Positions 26,118 through 36,729 are shown, counted from the first letter of the stretch. The stretch is DNA of 56,542 bases from Thermoplasmatota archaeon (GCA_023487205.1 JAMDBT010000007.1:19263-75804); one strand, 5' to 3'. Notes: generated by a model from the sequence alone, not told the origin. Made by a program: numbers and translations.

Positions 26118-26819
26118 TTGCGATTGCCCCTGAATGTTTTCTTAGGGAAACGAGTCGATTATGGAAAATCGTTAATGATCCAGAGAAGCCTACGGGATCA
26201 CGTGAACGGTGTTCCGGAAGACACCTTTCTGATGTTTCTTGAACACACTCCGGTATATACGGCCGGAAGGCATTCCAGGGAAACTGACCTGCTGAGTTCG
26301 TCAATCAAAATCTACAGCGTGGAGAGAGGAGGATCTTACACGTACCACGGCCCGGGGCAGCTTGTGGTATATTTCATCCTGAATCTCAACTACCTGCATA
26401 TTACAATTAAGGATCTCCTGAAAGTGGTGGAGGATTCTGAGGTGAAGGTCCTTTCTTCTTACGGAATTCAGGCTGAATCCAGGACAGGGAAGGATGCGGG
26501 AGTATGGCTTGGACCCAGGAAGATAAGTTCGACGGGTCTTTCCGTGAAGGAATTTGCCACAATGCACGGAATAGCCCTCAATATCAATACGGACCTGGAC
26601 CGGTTCAACGCAATAAATCCGTGCGGTTTTCCCGGTTCAATCATGACCTCGATGAGCGAAGTGCTTGGAAAGGAGGTAGACGTTCGGGAAGTCCGTAATA
26701 GACTATTCAGTAGTTTGCTCCGTGTCCTGGGTCAAAGGAGGATCAGACTTTTTTATAATCTGAACAGTCTTGCTCGCGAATACGGAATCAGTGAGCAATT
26801 GTCTGAGACTGTTCCCTGA
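26118..26819 (+). CDS. lipB: Octanoyltransferase LipB
   Basis: 233 residues. All LipB marks are present: TYHGPGQLVVYF (H77), RKISSTGLS with the catalytic lysine K135, TMHGIALNIN, and the thioester cysteine C169 in NPCGFPG. It moves octanoyl groups from acyl carrier protein to lipoyl domains of 2-oxoacid dehydrogenases or GcvH. Start is TTG 26118 or 26124; ATTTTAACTC near 26095 would place the transcript start at the TTG, so it is probably leaderless. The 3' end overlaps the convergent dehydrogenase by 32 bases. No lipA is in view. Confidence 0.92.
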   Translation: MRLPLNVFLGKRVDYGKSLMIQRSLRDHVNGVPEDTFLMFLEHTPVYTAGRHSRETDLLSSSIKIYSVERGGSYTYHGPGQLVVYFILNLNYLHITIKDLLKVVEDSEVKVLSSYGIQAESRTGKDAGVWLGPRKISSTGLSVKEFATMHGIALNINTDLDRFNAINPCGFPGSIMTSMSEVLGKEVDVREVRNRLFSSLLRVLGQRRIRLFYNLNSLAREYGISEQLSETVP

Positions 26820-28305
26820 GGAACTGCTGCAGATAATAGAATGATCCGGTACCCTTACCTGTGCTGCCGCTCATTTTCCATCCAACGAACGGTTGCGATC
26901 CCACCATCGCTCCAGTCGACCCCCCGCTCTTGCGGTTCGCGTAAATCACCCCCACCTCGGCGTGGTTGAAGTAATAGTTTATTTCCAGAGGATCCTCGGT
27001 AAAAATACCACCTGTTAGGCCATAGTCTAGAGAATTCACCAGTTTCACGGCATCTTCCAGCTTTCCATACTTAACCATTGCTAGTATAGGCAGGAAATGC
27101 TCTTCCTGTATCACGAATGATTCCCACTTCACGTCCGAGATTATCGTTGGCTCAACGTAAAATCCAGGGCGTTCAAGAGCAGTTCCCCCGTAGAGTATCT
27201 TTCCCTCCGCCGGTAGGCGTTCTGTGAGCGATTTGTATTTCTGGAACGCCTCGTTATTGATTACGGGATTAAGCAGCGTCTCCCTTTTCCTTGGATCGTC
27301 CGGCTTGAATTTGCCTGAAAACTCCAGAAGTGCTTCCTTGAATTTGTCATAAACACCTTCCTGCACAAGCACCACCGAGCAAGCGCTGCATTTCTGCCCG
27401 GCGTACCCAAAGGCAGACCTGGCCACACCCTCCGCAGCCTTCCTGATATCTGCGCTGCCGGAAACAATTATCGCGTCCTTCCCCCCCATTTCCGTTACGA
27501 TTACTTTTGGGGAATCCCTGGATGCGTTGTGGTAAATATCCATTCCAACACTTCTCGATCCTGTGAAAACAACTCCTGAAACCCTCGAATCACCATAGAC
27601 CGCCCTCCCGATCTTCGATCCAGAACCGGAGACGTATGCAACTGCATTCGTGGGGACCCCGTTCTCGTGAAGGAGCTTCACGAAAAGGTACGAAGCTAGC
27701 GGGATGTCGCTGGAAGGCTTGAGAAGAACGGCGTTTCCGACAGTAAGTGGTCCAACCGCCATTCCCACAGTTATGGAGAAGAAGTTGAACGGAGCTATCA
27801 CGGCGAACACACCGTAAGGCTTCATGATGCTCCTGCTCTCCTCGTTCTCGTACGCTTTGCCCGTGAAGTTGTCAAACCCCCGGTTCTCCACCATGTTCAG
27901 GGCGTAGTACCTGATGAAGTCAATTGCTTCGTCCACATCCCCCATTGCCTCCATCCTGTTCTTGCCGTGCTCATAGGCGAGAAGTGCTCCAAACTCAAAC
28001 TTCCTGCCGCTGAGCGCATCAGCGCATGCAAGCATAATTCTGGATCGTTCGACATAGCCAGTGTCGTACCAGGATCTGAAACCGGAATGCAGGAGTTCGA
28101 TTGCCTTTGAAATAGAATCCGCAGAAGCCAACTGAAACGAAGCAAGGCTTGAGGCATCAATAGGCGAAATATCGGTAATCTTTTCTTGTTCCTTCACGTC
28201 GGATCCGATAATATTTGGATACTCCTTTCCGAAGTAATTACTGACTTGTTCCAGCGCAGACTCGTACTTCTTATGGAACTCCTCGGTCTCGTTTCTCCTT
28301 GACAT
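26788..28305 (-). CDS. L-glutamate gamma-semialdehyde (1-pyrroline-5-carboxylate) dehydrogenase
   Basis: 505 residues from ATG 28305. Aldehyde dehydrogenase superfamily: NAD site PFNFFSITVGMAVGPLTVGNAVLLKPSSD and FTGSRSVG, general base E272 in VTEMGGKDAI, and nucleophile C306 in AGQKCSACS. The GQKCSA form and the MGGKDAIIV strand are those of the P5CDH/RocA group, which oxidises glutamate semialdehyde to glutamate in proline and arginine breakdown. A 34-codon upstream extension of the frame has no homology. No proline dehydrogenase is nearby, so substrate is inferred from sequence only. Confidence 0.85.
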   Translation of the reverse strand: MSRRNETEEFHKKYESALEQVSNYFGKEYPNIIGSDVKEQEKITDISPIDASSLASFQLASADSISKAIELLHSGFRSWYDTGYVERSRIMLACADALSGRKFEFGALLAYEHGKNRMEAMGDVDEAIDFIRYYALNMVENRGFDNFTGKAYENEESRSIMKPYGVFAVIAPFNFFSITVGMAVGPLTVGNAVLLKPSSDIPLASYLFVKLLHENGVPTNAVAYVSGSGSKIGRAVYGDSRVSGVVFTGSRSVGMDIYHNASRDSPKVIVTEMGGKDAIIVSGSADIRKAAEGVARSAFGYAGQKCSACSVVLVQEGVYDKFKEALLEFSGKFKPDDPRKRETLLNPVINNEAFQKYKSLTERLPAEGKILYGGTALERPGFYVEPTIISDVKWESFVIQEEHFLPILAMVKYGKLEDAVKLVNSLDYGLTGGIFTEDPLEINYYFNHAEVGVIYANRKSGGSTGAMVGSQPFVGWKMSGSTGKGTGSFYYLQQFLREQSQTIAH

Positions 28306-28466
28306 GTTGATAAAAGTATTCTCGTTGTGGAACATGCCCGTGAATCGCCATATTACAGAAATAAGTATTGAGTGTATGATCCTGGCGGAACAACCGCAAT
28401 TATCCAAAGACTGTGAAATGTCGCGCCTCTCGTTGAATTTCTGGCATTCCTTCTACCAAACAGGCA

Positions 28467-31400
28467 TCATGAAAATGAAACTGCGTAATTCATCTCGTTT
28501 AGCGTCCTGCGTATTAACTCTCTGTTGGATCTCTCACCGTCTATCTTGGTGACGGTAAGGATTCTCCCCCTCTTCTTTGCCCTGAAGCCGCAAACTATCC
28601 TGCCATTTTCCACCAGGAGAAAGATGTTGGACGTTCCGTACCTCCTCTTGAAATACTCCCTGTTGTAAAGAATGAATGCCTCCCTAGGAAAGACGATGGT
28701 ACCTCCCGAGATCTTGACCTTCTTGTGGGGGGACAGGTAAAGTACTGATCTCATGGAAGGGGAAAGCACCTGATTGGTCTTCCCCATGGAAAGGATGTTC
28801 CTCATGGATTCTTCTATTTCCTCCCGAGAAAGCGATCCGAACGCCTCCTTAATGCGGGATTCATTCACGAAACCGAACCTGTCCAGCAAATACAGGAACA
28901 GCAACACAAGAGTCTCCGATTTGCCCTTGCCCCGTGGTACGGCAAGGTATTTCCTGGAATAGTCCCGAGCCACCAGCGCGCTGGAGAAGAGGTCAACAAG
29001 GTGGCTCCGGAGGCCAATGCCGACCCCCCTGATGGCACCCCTGATCTCCTGTTCGGTTGAATATGGATTCTCTTCCAGGTATTCCAGAATGGATTCTTCC
29101 TCGTCCGTAACTCTCGCCGACCTCAGATCCCGATAGAGTGAAATCGTATCCATCGATGCGGTGGAAAGGTTCTGGAACGGCCCCATGAAATTGAACGTGA
29201 GCCTCGACCGAAGGTACGTATCATACTCACGCTGATTGATTCCGGTTCTCTCGACCTCAGATTCAGTTCGGAATCCCAGCCTGGAATTCTTGAGAGAAAT
29301 AAACGGCTGGTCAACTGTAAGCGGCGTAAGATAACGTGCCAGCGACTGCAGTATGAAATCATCTTCAGGCGTTCCGTCGAGCGGGATCGATCCGGAAACC
29401 ACAGTGCCGACTGCTGCGGATTCCGTTGAAGCGGCGATCGCGGCGGTTACGTACCTCGTTGAAACCATTGCATCAAGCGCACCTTTCAATGGTCCCTGAT
29501 TGGAAATCGATCCTTCCAGGCCGTCGATCCAGCATACCCCATTCCTGATTTCCATGGAGAAATCCGCAAGTTCCTTCCCGGATTCCATCAGAAGCCCGTT
29601 TACCGTCGAAAGACCGGAGTAGTTTCTTTCGAGGTATATTCCAATGGGGTCCCACAGGTTGACCAGGGAAGGGCCGGTCTTCACGTCGTCCTGCAATTCC
29701 CCATAGTAGACCTCTCCCCTGTAGTAGGTGCTTTTCACGTCTTCCGGTACGGATGAGATATCTGCCCAGAAATAGTGGGACAATTCTCTCTTTGACACCG
29801 GCCCATAAGCCTTGACGAGTTTCCGTATCGCCTCTTCCCTTGCGATCTGGGGGGCTCCTTCCATGAACGGCTCATACCCGTTCCCTCCCTTCTTTAGCAG
29901 GAGGTGGTACTCCAGGATTGACAGGATCTGGCGGACTATTCTCCTTTCCAATCCGGATCTTGTACTTATCTCGGATTCCGTTGTATGACCGGATAGTACG
30001 AGGTTCAGAACCTCCTTCCCCTCGGCAGACAGGGGATCGTACCTGATCGAATAGATGCAGTCAAGGAGCCATCTTGCAACCATGTATTCTCTCCTCTTGA
30101 TGGCCCTGCAGCGCACCACGGATCCCGATTGAATCAGCGCATCCACCGATTGCGACGTGACTGCGGGACCCCTGCACAGAATGTTCCATACGTTATATGC
30201 GAATCCATACCTGTCAAAGAATTCGGCCGCATCCTTCACGGGCTTCATAATGGACTTGCTTCTTTCTTCCAGCAGATCCATAGTGGACGTGGAGAGCAAG
30301 GCGTCCAGATCGGATTTCTGAATATACTGCTTCGAATATACCGGTGTAACGAAGTCAAGCAACAGAACCCCTTCACGCACCAGTGACGAGAGAGCGCTTG
30401 AAATCTCGTCACTGTTTGCAGGGACCTTAATCAGGATTTCGTCCGTGGTAAGAGGCCCGTAGGAGCTTATGGTTGACAACACGCCTTTCCTGATGCCCTC
30501 TGAGACTTCGTGGAAGGGAATGCCTACCGGGCAGTAAGTGGCCGTGCCGGATCGCATCTTCTTCCTGATTTTGTAAGAAGATTCCAGCCTTATGAGGGAA
30601 TTTCTGAGATCGTTTTCTTCAAGTCCTGAGATTTCCTTTAGCTCGACGAAGGTCTTGCCATCGCACAGCTTCTGCACGTCAAGATCCAGAGGGTCCGCAT
30701 CCCTGGAAGACGAGAATATGGATCTGCACAGGCTGTAATTGTCTATGTGCGTCCACTGTGTTCCGCGAACAAATACCGAAACGAGTTTATCCTCATCAAT
30801 CAGATCTTCAGTGATGTCCGTGACAGGCACATCAGCGTACGGGAAAGGGGAATTGAACTTGTTCTTGAACGGATCCACATACAGGAAATACCTGAGGAAT
30901 TCCTGGTACGATTCCGGATCCTTGATTCTGGGGACTTTCGAGGCAAAATACATCTCCACCGTTCTGGGGTCCTGGATCAGAAATCTTACGGCTTCAGACC
31001 CATAGACCTTTTCCAGTATCTTGCTCTGAAGCTGCCTGAGGAGTTTTGCCCTGTCCTCCATCAGGACGATGTCCGATACTCCCGCCAGAATTATGCCGTG
31101 CGAAAAAGGGCTTGGATCCGGGGAATAGTCTCTGGTGACGTATGATCCTTTACCGATGACATCGCGGACGTACCTTTCTGCAGACGGAACGTCCATCATG
31201 TCCTCCATGATCTCGCGGAACGTCTCCTTCAGGATGGGAAAATTCCGGAACGATTCCAGATACCTGAGCACCTTGTCGCTCCTGAGCTGCTGCTTCGCCA
31301 CAGTGATGTCATAGCCCTTGTACTTCCTCAATACCATCAGGGCGCGTGCGGCACAGTGCCGAAAACGCTGCTTGAATATTTCTGTGTTCCATATGGATCG

Positions 31401-33551
31401 CCTCACCGTTTCCAGGAAATTTGACTCGTTGATCAGGGGAATGATCTCCTTCACCGGTATCTTGCTGGCAGAAGTGATCATGAATCCATCGTCCGTTATG
31501 GTAATGCGAAGGTTCTGGTTGTACTTGTTAGACACTGCCTGCGCATATGCTCTAGACAGGGCATCATTGACCCTCCTTCCGAGAGGCACATGAAAAATTA
31601 TGTTGAAAGATCCGGATTCATCCTTGTAGCCCTCAACGTAGAGTTTCGAGTCGGTGGGAATAAAGAAACGGGACTGGTTGGTGACGTAAGAAACAAGACT
31701 GTCTGATCCTGAGTCGTCCAGCATGTAGTTATCCATTAACCATTGCCTGGCATCCTCCCCTCTACTGATCCTGGACGCAAGCTCCTGCCGGAACCTGCCG
31801 ATGAGGACTCCAAGATCATGGCTCCTGGGAAGCATTTCCCCTGTCCAGGATGGGACCGTTGGCCTCATTCCCGTTGCTTCGCGAACCAGAATCCGGTTTC
31901 TGGATGACCTGAGGAAGAGGTAGGTCCTTGCTCCCAGGACGAAGACGTCACCCGTTTTCAGGCGCTCCGCAAACTTCTCGCTCAGTTGTCCAAGGTGACG
32001 GCCACGCTCGTTGACCACCTGAAAGTCCGATTCGTCCGGAATTGTCCCGGTGTTCATGAAATAAATCATCCTGGAACTCTTCTTTTTCCCGAATCTCCTT
32101 TCCTGTTTATCGAACCAAATCTTGGGATAGATTCCTCCGGCTTCCATGTCACCAGAAAGATATTCCAGCGTTGCGTCGAAGTCCTCTGCTGACAGGTTGT
32201 GGAAAGTGTACGATCCTTGAAGGAGCTTCAGGGCTTCATCAACGTCCCACGCCTTCTCGAGGGACATTCCCACAATCACCTGCGAAAGCACATCCAAAGG
32301 GTTTTCAGGCACTCTTACCCGATCGATATCCCTGTCGTATGCTGCCCTGGTGAGGACCGTGCATTCCATGAGATCGTCGAGATCGAAAACAAGAAAACGC
32401 CCCTTGGCCAGTTCGTGTATTGCGTGGCCCGACCTTCCGATCCTCTGCAGTCCCTTGGAAACGGATTTTGGGCTCCCTATCTGCAAAACCAGATCGATAA
32501 ACCCTATGTCTATTCCCAGTTCCAGAGAGGTTGAGGTGATAACACATTTCAGCTCTCCCGCTTTGAGTTTGCCCTCCACCTCGTGCCGCGTCTCCTTTCC
32601 CAGGGAAGAGTGGTGAGCCTCGATGCTTTCCACTCCCCTCGCCTTCAGCCTTATGGCAACGTGCTCCGTGGAGCTCCGGGTGTTCGTAAACACGAGGGTA
32701 GTCCTGTGATCTGCGATGTACTTTGCCAGGATATCGTACATCAAGTTGTTTGCCACTTCCGCGCTGACCTGAGTCAAATCACGGACCGGGGTTATGGTCT
32801 GGAGGTCCAGAAACCTCTTTGTATCCACGTCTACGATCTCGAAGGGGCGTTCCTGGCCATCCTCGTATCCGCAGAGATATTTTCCTATCACTGAGAGAGG
32901 TGCCTGCGTTGCCGAGAGCCCGACGCGAATAAAATTCCCGGACAGGACGCGCAGCCTTTCAAGATTTGCAGAGAGTAGAGATCCACGTTTTGTGGACGAT
33001 ATCTCGTGAATCTCGTCAACTATGACCCACCTCACGGTCCCAAACTTTTCCCTGAACTTTGGGGCGGACAAAGCCAGCGACAGCGATTCTGGAGTAGTAA
33101 TGAGAATGTTTGGAGGCTTCTTGAGCATCCTCTGCCTCTCGTTCTGCGAGGTGTCTCCCGACCTCACTCCAACGGTTATTCGCTTCAGATCCTCCCCGTC
33201 CTCCTTCAGGAGGTCGTATATTCCGTCCAGTGGCTTCTTCAGGTTTCTGTCGATGTCATTTGCCAGCGCTTTGAGTGGGCTAATGTACACACAGTAGATC
33301 TTATCCTCAAGCTGACCGGCTCTTGCAAGTCCCAGAAGCTCATTTATGACCGAAAGGAAGCCGGTGAGAGTCTTTCCGGTACCGGTGGGGCTTGAAACAA
33401 GCACGTTCCTCTTCTGGTGTATAAGGGGGATGGCTTTTTCCTGCGGTTCCGTTATTTCGGTGTAGTTCAGGTTGAACCATTCCGCGATCACGTGATCAAG
33501 AAACGGGAGATACTTCTCCACTCTGAATTGCTTTGTTTCTGCCTTTTCCAT
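28467..33551 (-). CDS. lhr: Very long Lhr-family ATP-dependent helicase
   Basis: 1694 residues, about twice the usual archaeal Lhr core (near 900). The helicase core has Walker A SSPTGTGKT (53-61), DEIH (179-182), SAT (213-215) and QRIGRSGHA near 390. The Lhr winged helix and domain 4 follow, to about 850. The rest is a long C-terminal extension with several winged-helix-like and AlkZ-like segments, for example EISTRSGLERRIVRQILSIL and EQEIRGAIRGVGIGL. Lhr proteins unwind DNA and RNA:DNA hybrids with 3'-5' polarity and are linked to repair. The length resembles the long bacterial Lhr with its C-terminal extension. It is a single gene; no frameshift was seen. Confidence 0.9.
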   Translation of the reverse strand: MEKAETKQFRVEKYLPFLDHVIAEWFNLNYTEITEPQEKAIPLIHQKRNVLVSSPTGTGKTLTGFLSVINELLGLARAGQLEDKIYCVYISPLKALANDIDRNLKKPLDGIYDLLKEDGEDLKRITVGVRSGDTSQNERQRMLKKPPNILITTPESLSLALSAPKFREKFGTVRWVIVDEIHEISSTKRGSLLSANLERLRVLSGNFIRVGLSATQAPLSVIGKYLCGYEDGQERPFEIVDVDTKRFLDLQTITPVRDLTQVSAEVANNLMYDILAKYIADHRTTLVFTNTRSSTEHVAIRLKARGVESIEAHHSSLGKETRHEVEGKLKAGELKCVITSTSLELGIDIGFIDLVLQIGSPKSVSKGLQRIGRSGHAIHELAKGRFLVFDLDDLMECTVLTRAAYDRDIDRVRVPENPLDVLSQVIVGMSLEKAWDVDEALKLLQGSYTFHNLSAEDFDATLEYLSGDMEAGGIYPKIWFDKQERRFGKKKSSRMIYFMNTGTIPDESDFQVVNERGRHLGQLSEKFAERLKTGDVFVLGARTYLFLRSSRNRILVREATGMRPTVPSWTGEMLPRSHDLGVLIGRFRQELASRISRGEDARQWLMDNYMLDDSGSDSLVSYVTNQSRFFIPTDSKLYVEGYKDESGSFNIIFHVPLGRRVNDALSRAYAQAVSNKYNQNLRITITDDGFMITSASKIPVKEIIPLINESNFLETVRRSIWNTEIFKQRFRHCAARALMVLRKYKGYDITVAKQQLRSDKVLRYLESFRNFPILKETFREIMEDMMDVPSAERYVRDVIGKGSYVTRDYSPDPSPFSHGIILAGVSDIVLMEDRAKLLRQLQSKILEKVYGSEAVRFLIQDPRTVEMYFASKVPRIKDPESYQEFLRYFLYVDPFKNKFNSPFPYADVPVTDITEDLIDEDKLVSVFVRGTQWTHIDNYSLCRSIFSSSRDADPLDLDVQKLCDGKTFVELKEISGLEENDLRNSLIRLESSYKIRKKMRSGTATYCPVGIPFHEVSEGIRKGVLSTISSYGPLTTDEILIKVPANSDEISSALSSLVREGVLLLDFVTPVYSKQYIQKSDLDALLSTSTMDLLEERSKSIMKPVKDAAEFFDRYGFAYNVWNILCRGPAVTSQSVDALIQSGSVVRCRAIKRREYMVARWLLDCIYSIRYDPLSAEGKEVLNLVLSGHTTESEISTRSGLERRIVRQILSILEYHLLLKKGGNGYEPFMEGAPQIAREEAIRKLVKAYGPVSKRELSHYFWADISSVPEDVKSTYYRGEVYYGELQDDVKTGPSLVNLWDPIGIYLERNYSGLSTVNGLLMESGKELADFSMEIRNGVCWIDGLEGSISNQGPLKGALDAMVSTRYVTAAIAASTESAAVGTVVSGSIPLDGTPEDDFILQSLARYLTPLTVDQPFISLKNSRLGFRTESEVERTGINQREYDTYLRSRLTFNFMGPFQNLSTASMDTISLYRDLRSARVTDEEESILEYLEENPYSTEQEIRGAIRGVGIGLRSHLVDLFSSALVARDYSRKYLAVPRGKGKSETLVLLFLYLLDRFGFVNESRIKEAFGSLSREEIEESMRNILSMGKTNQVLSPSMRSVLYLSPHKKVKISGGTIVFPREAFILYNREYFKRRYGTSNIFLLVENGRIVCGFRAKKRGRILTVTKIDGERSNRELIRRTLNEMNYAVSFS

Positions 33552-33707
33552 TGTGCGTAGTCCGCATCGTAGCCATTATTCGTATTTAACAATTAGCAGC
33601 GAAATGTGGATCCAGAGCGTGCATTTGTTGGGTCCACGGCACTGTTACGATTAGACCTCATGGCGGCTGAGGAGCGAAATTCCATGCCGGAAAAAAGGTG
33701 GGAGCGG

Positions 33708-35099
33708 CTACCCGATTTGGGAATAGCCACTCTCCGCAGCATTGTAGTACGTGTAACTCCACGTGGCCGGCGCGTTCAGCGTAAATGGAAGCATGTAGCT
33801 TGCGTTAAGTGCTGACAAGGAGGAGAAAGAGCTGCCGTACCCCATGTCAAAAAGCGATCCGTTGAGATAGTACTGGTCGATGGGAAATGCTGACGATGGC
33901 TGGAACTCCAGTTGTGTGTATGTCCCATAGAATTCCGTGCCGCTGTATGGAATGGTTGCATTCCAGTATCTGTCTCCTGACTGCACAGAAACGCTGTAGT
34001 CTATGATCTGGAAGAAGATCGAGTTCGTGGCCGGTTCATCCTCAATTGTCAATCCCAGCAAGGTTCCAGCTGGAGTTACGAAACCCGGCTGTGCTGCAGG
34101 GTTGTTTGAACTCACGAAGTAATGGGCAATGCAGTTCTTTCCCGGGACATACCACGGCGCTATGGCCCCATTCTGGCCAAGGTCCACGCCGAGCTGGAAG
34201 AAGCCGACGCAGGTGGAAGTGGTGGTGCCATAGTTGTTCATGGCATTAATCTGGAAACTCATTATGTTGTTCTCAGGGACACTCCAGCTATTGAGCTTCA
34301 TGTTTGCATGAAGTATGGTGAAAGGATGCAACAGGGAGACCACGAGACCTGAACCCTGGCCATATCCCTCCATGGGGTTGTATCCGGGGTCGTAAATTGG
34401 GATCTGGTAGGTGCTGAATACCACACTTGTGAAATACGCATTCCCGGAAATCGCCGCCAGTTGAATTCCAGAGTACTGGTAAGCGTTCGGAACGGAAATA
34501 TTTGCGAATACTGTATCAGTTTGATCCACGAATAGCTGCATCGTCCAGCTTGAGACTTTATTTGTACTGGTGTTCTGAATGTTGCCACTTATGTATGTCC
34601 ATCCGGAAGGATATACCGTTCCCGTGGGCGACTGGCCAACGGGATGTAGTGCGGATCCACCGGCAAATACCTCGGTCCCGGATATTGCGACGGAAGCGAC
34701 TGGGTTGCCAGCAGAATCCACGACCCTGAATGCACCCTCTCCCCCTGCGGCATATATTGCTGCCTGGAACGAAACAAACTGGTCACCCTGAGTTATTCCT
34801 GAACTGGACGTGAGAGACTCACCCCGAGAAACCTGGACGGAGGGCTCACCGAAATAATTCACAGACTGGGTTATGGCCGGAACCGGTCCGTGGCCTGACA
34901 ACTGCCAGCCATAACTGGAGTAAGTACCGCCATTCTCGAAGTCGGAAACAAAAGCGAACGTGCCCTTAAGCGAAGTTGCAGGGGCGTTGCTTGTCTTTTC
35001 CTCCAGCGCAACCTTCCCGAAGGCGCCTCCGCTGCCAAGCGCCGGTAGAACGGAGAAACACATTATCACGGTGATCAAGAGCACCAGAATCTTTTTCAT
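33708..35099 (-). CDS. Secreted beta-rich protein, concanavalin/LamG-like
   Basis: 463 residues with a clear signal peptide (1-22, MKKILVLLITVIMCFSVLPALG) and many N-x-S/T sites. Two beta-sandwich-like halves are suggested: 45-235 (GTFAFVSDFENGGTY onwards) and 270-400. The second half holds FFQLGVDLG (Q302) and TQLEFQP (E398). This loosely recalls the Q/E pair of G1 (eqolisin) peptidases, which also have a concanavalin-like fold, but the match is weak. Otherwise it is a surface or secreted protein of unknown role. No membrane anchor at the C-terminus. It stands alone. Confidence 0.7.
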   Translation of the reverse strand: MKKILVLLITVIMCFSVLPALGSGGAFGKVALEEKTSNAPATSLKGTFAFVSDFENGGTYSSYGWQLSGHGPVPAITQSVNYFGEPSVQVSRGESLTSSSGITQGDQFVSFQAAIYAAGGEGAFRVVDSAGNPVASVAISGTEVFAGGSALHPVGQSPTGTVYPSGWTYISGNIQNTSTNKVSSWTMQLFVDQTDTVFANISVPNAYQYSGIQLAAISGNAYFTSVVFSTYQIPIYDPGYNPMEGYGQGSGLVVSLLHPFTILHANMKLNSWSVPENNIMSFQINAMNNYGTTTSTCVGFFQLGVDLGQNGAIAPWYVPGKNCIAHYFVSSNNPAAQPGFVTPAGTLLGLTIEDEPATNSIFFQIIDYSVSVQSGDRYWNATIPYSGTEFYGTYTQLEFQPSSAFPIDQYYLNGSLFDMGYGSSFSSLSALNASYMLPFTLNAPATWSYTYYNAAESGYSQIG

Positions 35100-35267
35100 G
35101 GTCGATCTAGAATGAATTCATGTGGCGATTAATAAGACTATCGGTTCCCGGGCCCAATATCCGATCCCATGCGGCCAGCATGAAAATGTGGCATTAAGTC
35201 AGGTGAGCGTGGTCGGCGATCCCGTAGCACGCTTCCACGGAACTGCACGCAGCACGAGAATTGCGTG

Positions 35268-36536
35268 CTATTCCAGAGACCTGATCAACTTCTTGCCATA
35301 TCTGCTGAGGTCGAAGTGACTATAGGTGGCCAGTGTTCGTTTACGGTAGAGGCCATCTCTGCCGTCGATTCCACGCCCCATACTGTTCACAAGAGTCTTG
35401 GTACCGTTGTCAGATGTGCTGCTGTAGTGATACTCGTGCCCGTACAGGATACTTCCGTTCCCGTAGAGGAATGTCCCTGAAGTTGCTTCCAGTTTGGTGT
35501 AGCTGAGGGTGAGCCTCCCGGTCATCTCAGTGGTTCCATCAAATACTCCACACATTGGATAGGAATTTCCGTCCACCACTATTGCCTTCTCCAGATACAT
35601 CAGGCCACCACATTCCGCAAGTATCGGTTTTCCCTCTTCAGAGAATGATTTTAGGAATTGTGCGGTCCTGTGTGAAGATGATAGCTGTTTCGCATGGATT
35701 TCCGGATATCCTCCTCCTATGAGCACGAAATCCGGATCTTCTGGAACCTCGTCTTTCAGAGGAGAAAAATACTGGATTTCACCATTCCTTCCCAGAAAAT
35801 CAATGCTGGACCAGTAGTAAAAGCTGAATGCATCGTCAAGCGCGACCGCGAACCTGAACTTCTTTCCGGTAGCTGCCTTGCGTCCTGGGGCAGAATCGGG
35901 CTTTATGTCCGGAAGATTGTCGACAAAACTGAAGTCCAGATAGCGGGAAACTTTCCCTGCTATTCGCTCCACTTTTCCCGGGTCGATGTCGTTCTTCAGA
36001 CCCAGGTGCCTGCTCTCCAGCGTCAGGGAAGGGTCCTTTGGAATCGCACCAAGTATGCGCACTTTGTGGTCCGTGAACGGTTTCGATACCATCTCCAGAT
36101 GTCTCGCAGACCCATAATTGTTCAGAACAACTCCAAGGCATAAGCCAGTGATGAAGCCTTTTGCCTGGTAGAATGCAGATTCGGCCATGACCTCAACGTT
36201 TAGCACCAGGACATACGGGACTCTGAACCTGCGGAAATAATAATCGGTGCTCTGATATTTGTGCCCGCCGGAATCAAACATGCCCATGACCCCTTCCAGG
36301 ACTGCGAAGTCATACTGCCTTGCAAGTCCGGGAAGAACTCCCAGGTAACTGCGTCCCTGAATCCACCTGTCGATGTTCACCCCTTTTCCCCGCGTAAGTG
36401 AAGCCGTTATGGCAGGGTCTATGTAGTCAGGGCCAATTTTCACAGAAACAGCGTTATGAAGGCCTCCAAGGAGACCCATTGTGACTGTAGTCTTTCCAGA
36501 TCCTGTGGAAGGTGCCGTTATTCCTACGACCTTCAT
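35268..36536 (-). CDS. cbiA: Cobyrinate a,c-diamide synthase
   Basis: 422 residues from ATG 36536. The N-terminal P-loop amidotransferase ATPase domain opens with [22 protein letters not shown], followed by KIGPDYIDP and VMGMFDS. The C-terminal GATase1_3 domain has [10 protein letters not shown] and the nucleophile Cys in [13 protein letters not shown]. The final His region reads ATYSHFDL. It amidates side chains a and c of cobyrinic acid (or hydrogenobyrinate) with glutamine and ATP in cobalamin synthesis. No other cobalamin gene lies in the window. Confidence 0.93.
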   Translation of the reverse strand: MKVVGITAPSTGSGKTTVTMGLLGGLHNAVSVKIGPDYIDPAITASLTRGKGVNIDRWIQGRSYLGVLPGLARQYDFAVLEGVMGMFDSGGHKYQSTDYYFRRFRVPYVLVLNVEVMAESAFYQAKGFITGLCLGVVLNNYGSARHLEMVSKPFTDHKVRILGAIPKDPSLTLESRHLGLKNDIDPGKVERIAGKVSRYLDFSFVDNLPDIKPDSAPGRKAATGKKFRFAVALDDAFSFYYWSSIDFLGRNGEIQYFSPLKDEVPEDPDFVLIGGGYPEIHAKQLSSSHRTAQFLKSFSEEGKPILAECGGLMYLEKAIVVDGNSYPMCGVFDGTTEMTGRLTLSYTKLEATSGTFLYGNGSILYGHEYHYSSTSDNGTKTLVNSMGRGIDGRDGLYRKRTLATYSHFDLSRYGKKLIRSLE

Positions 36537-36699
36537 CGCGAATCCAACCTGCATAGCTCACGCAATGAAATAACCTGCTGCTTCCAGATTCCGGGGGTTC
36601 AATCCTCAATCATATACACACGGACTGGACAAGAGATGCTGGGAGAGGGTCAGGTTACCACTCTTTATAAAGGGAATGCCTAATGAGTTAATCATGACC

Positions 36700-36724
36700 T
36701 ATATAAAGTATTAAATTATATACT
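36700..36724 (+). promoter_or_regulatory. TATA box and palindromic operator candidate of the Fur-family gene
   Basis: TATATAAA (36700-36707) lies 27 bases before ATG 36730. Just after it is AGTAT-N8-ATACT (36707-36724), a perfect 5-bp inverted repeat between TATA box and start. Its place suggests autoregulation. Confidence 0.5.
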
Positions 36725-36729
36725 ATGTA

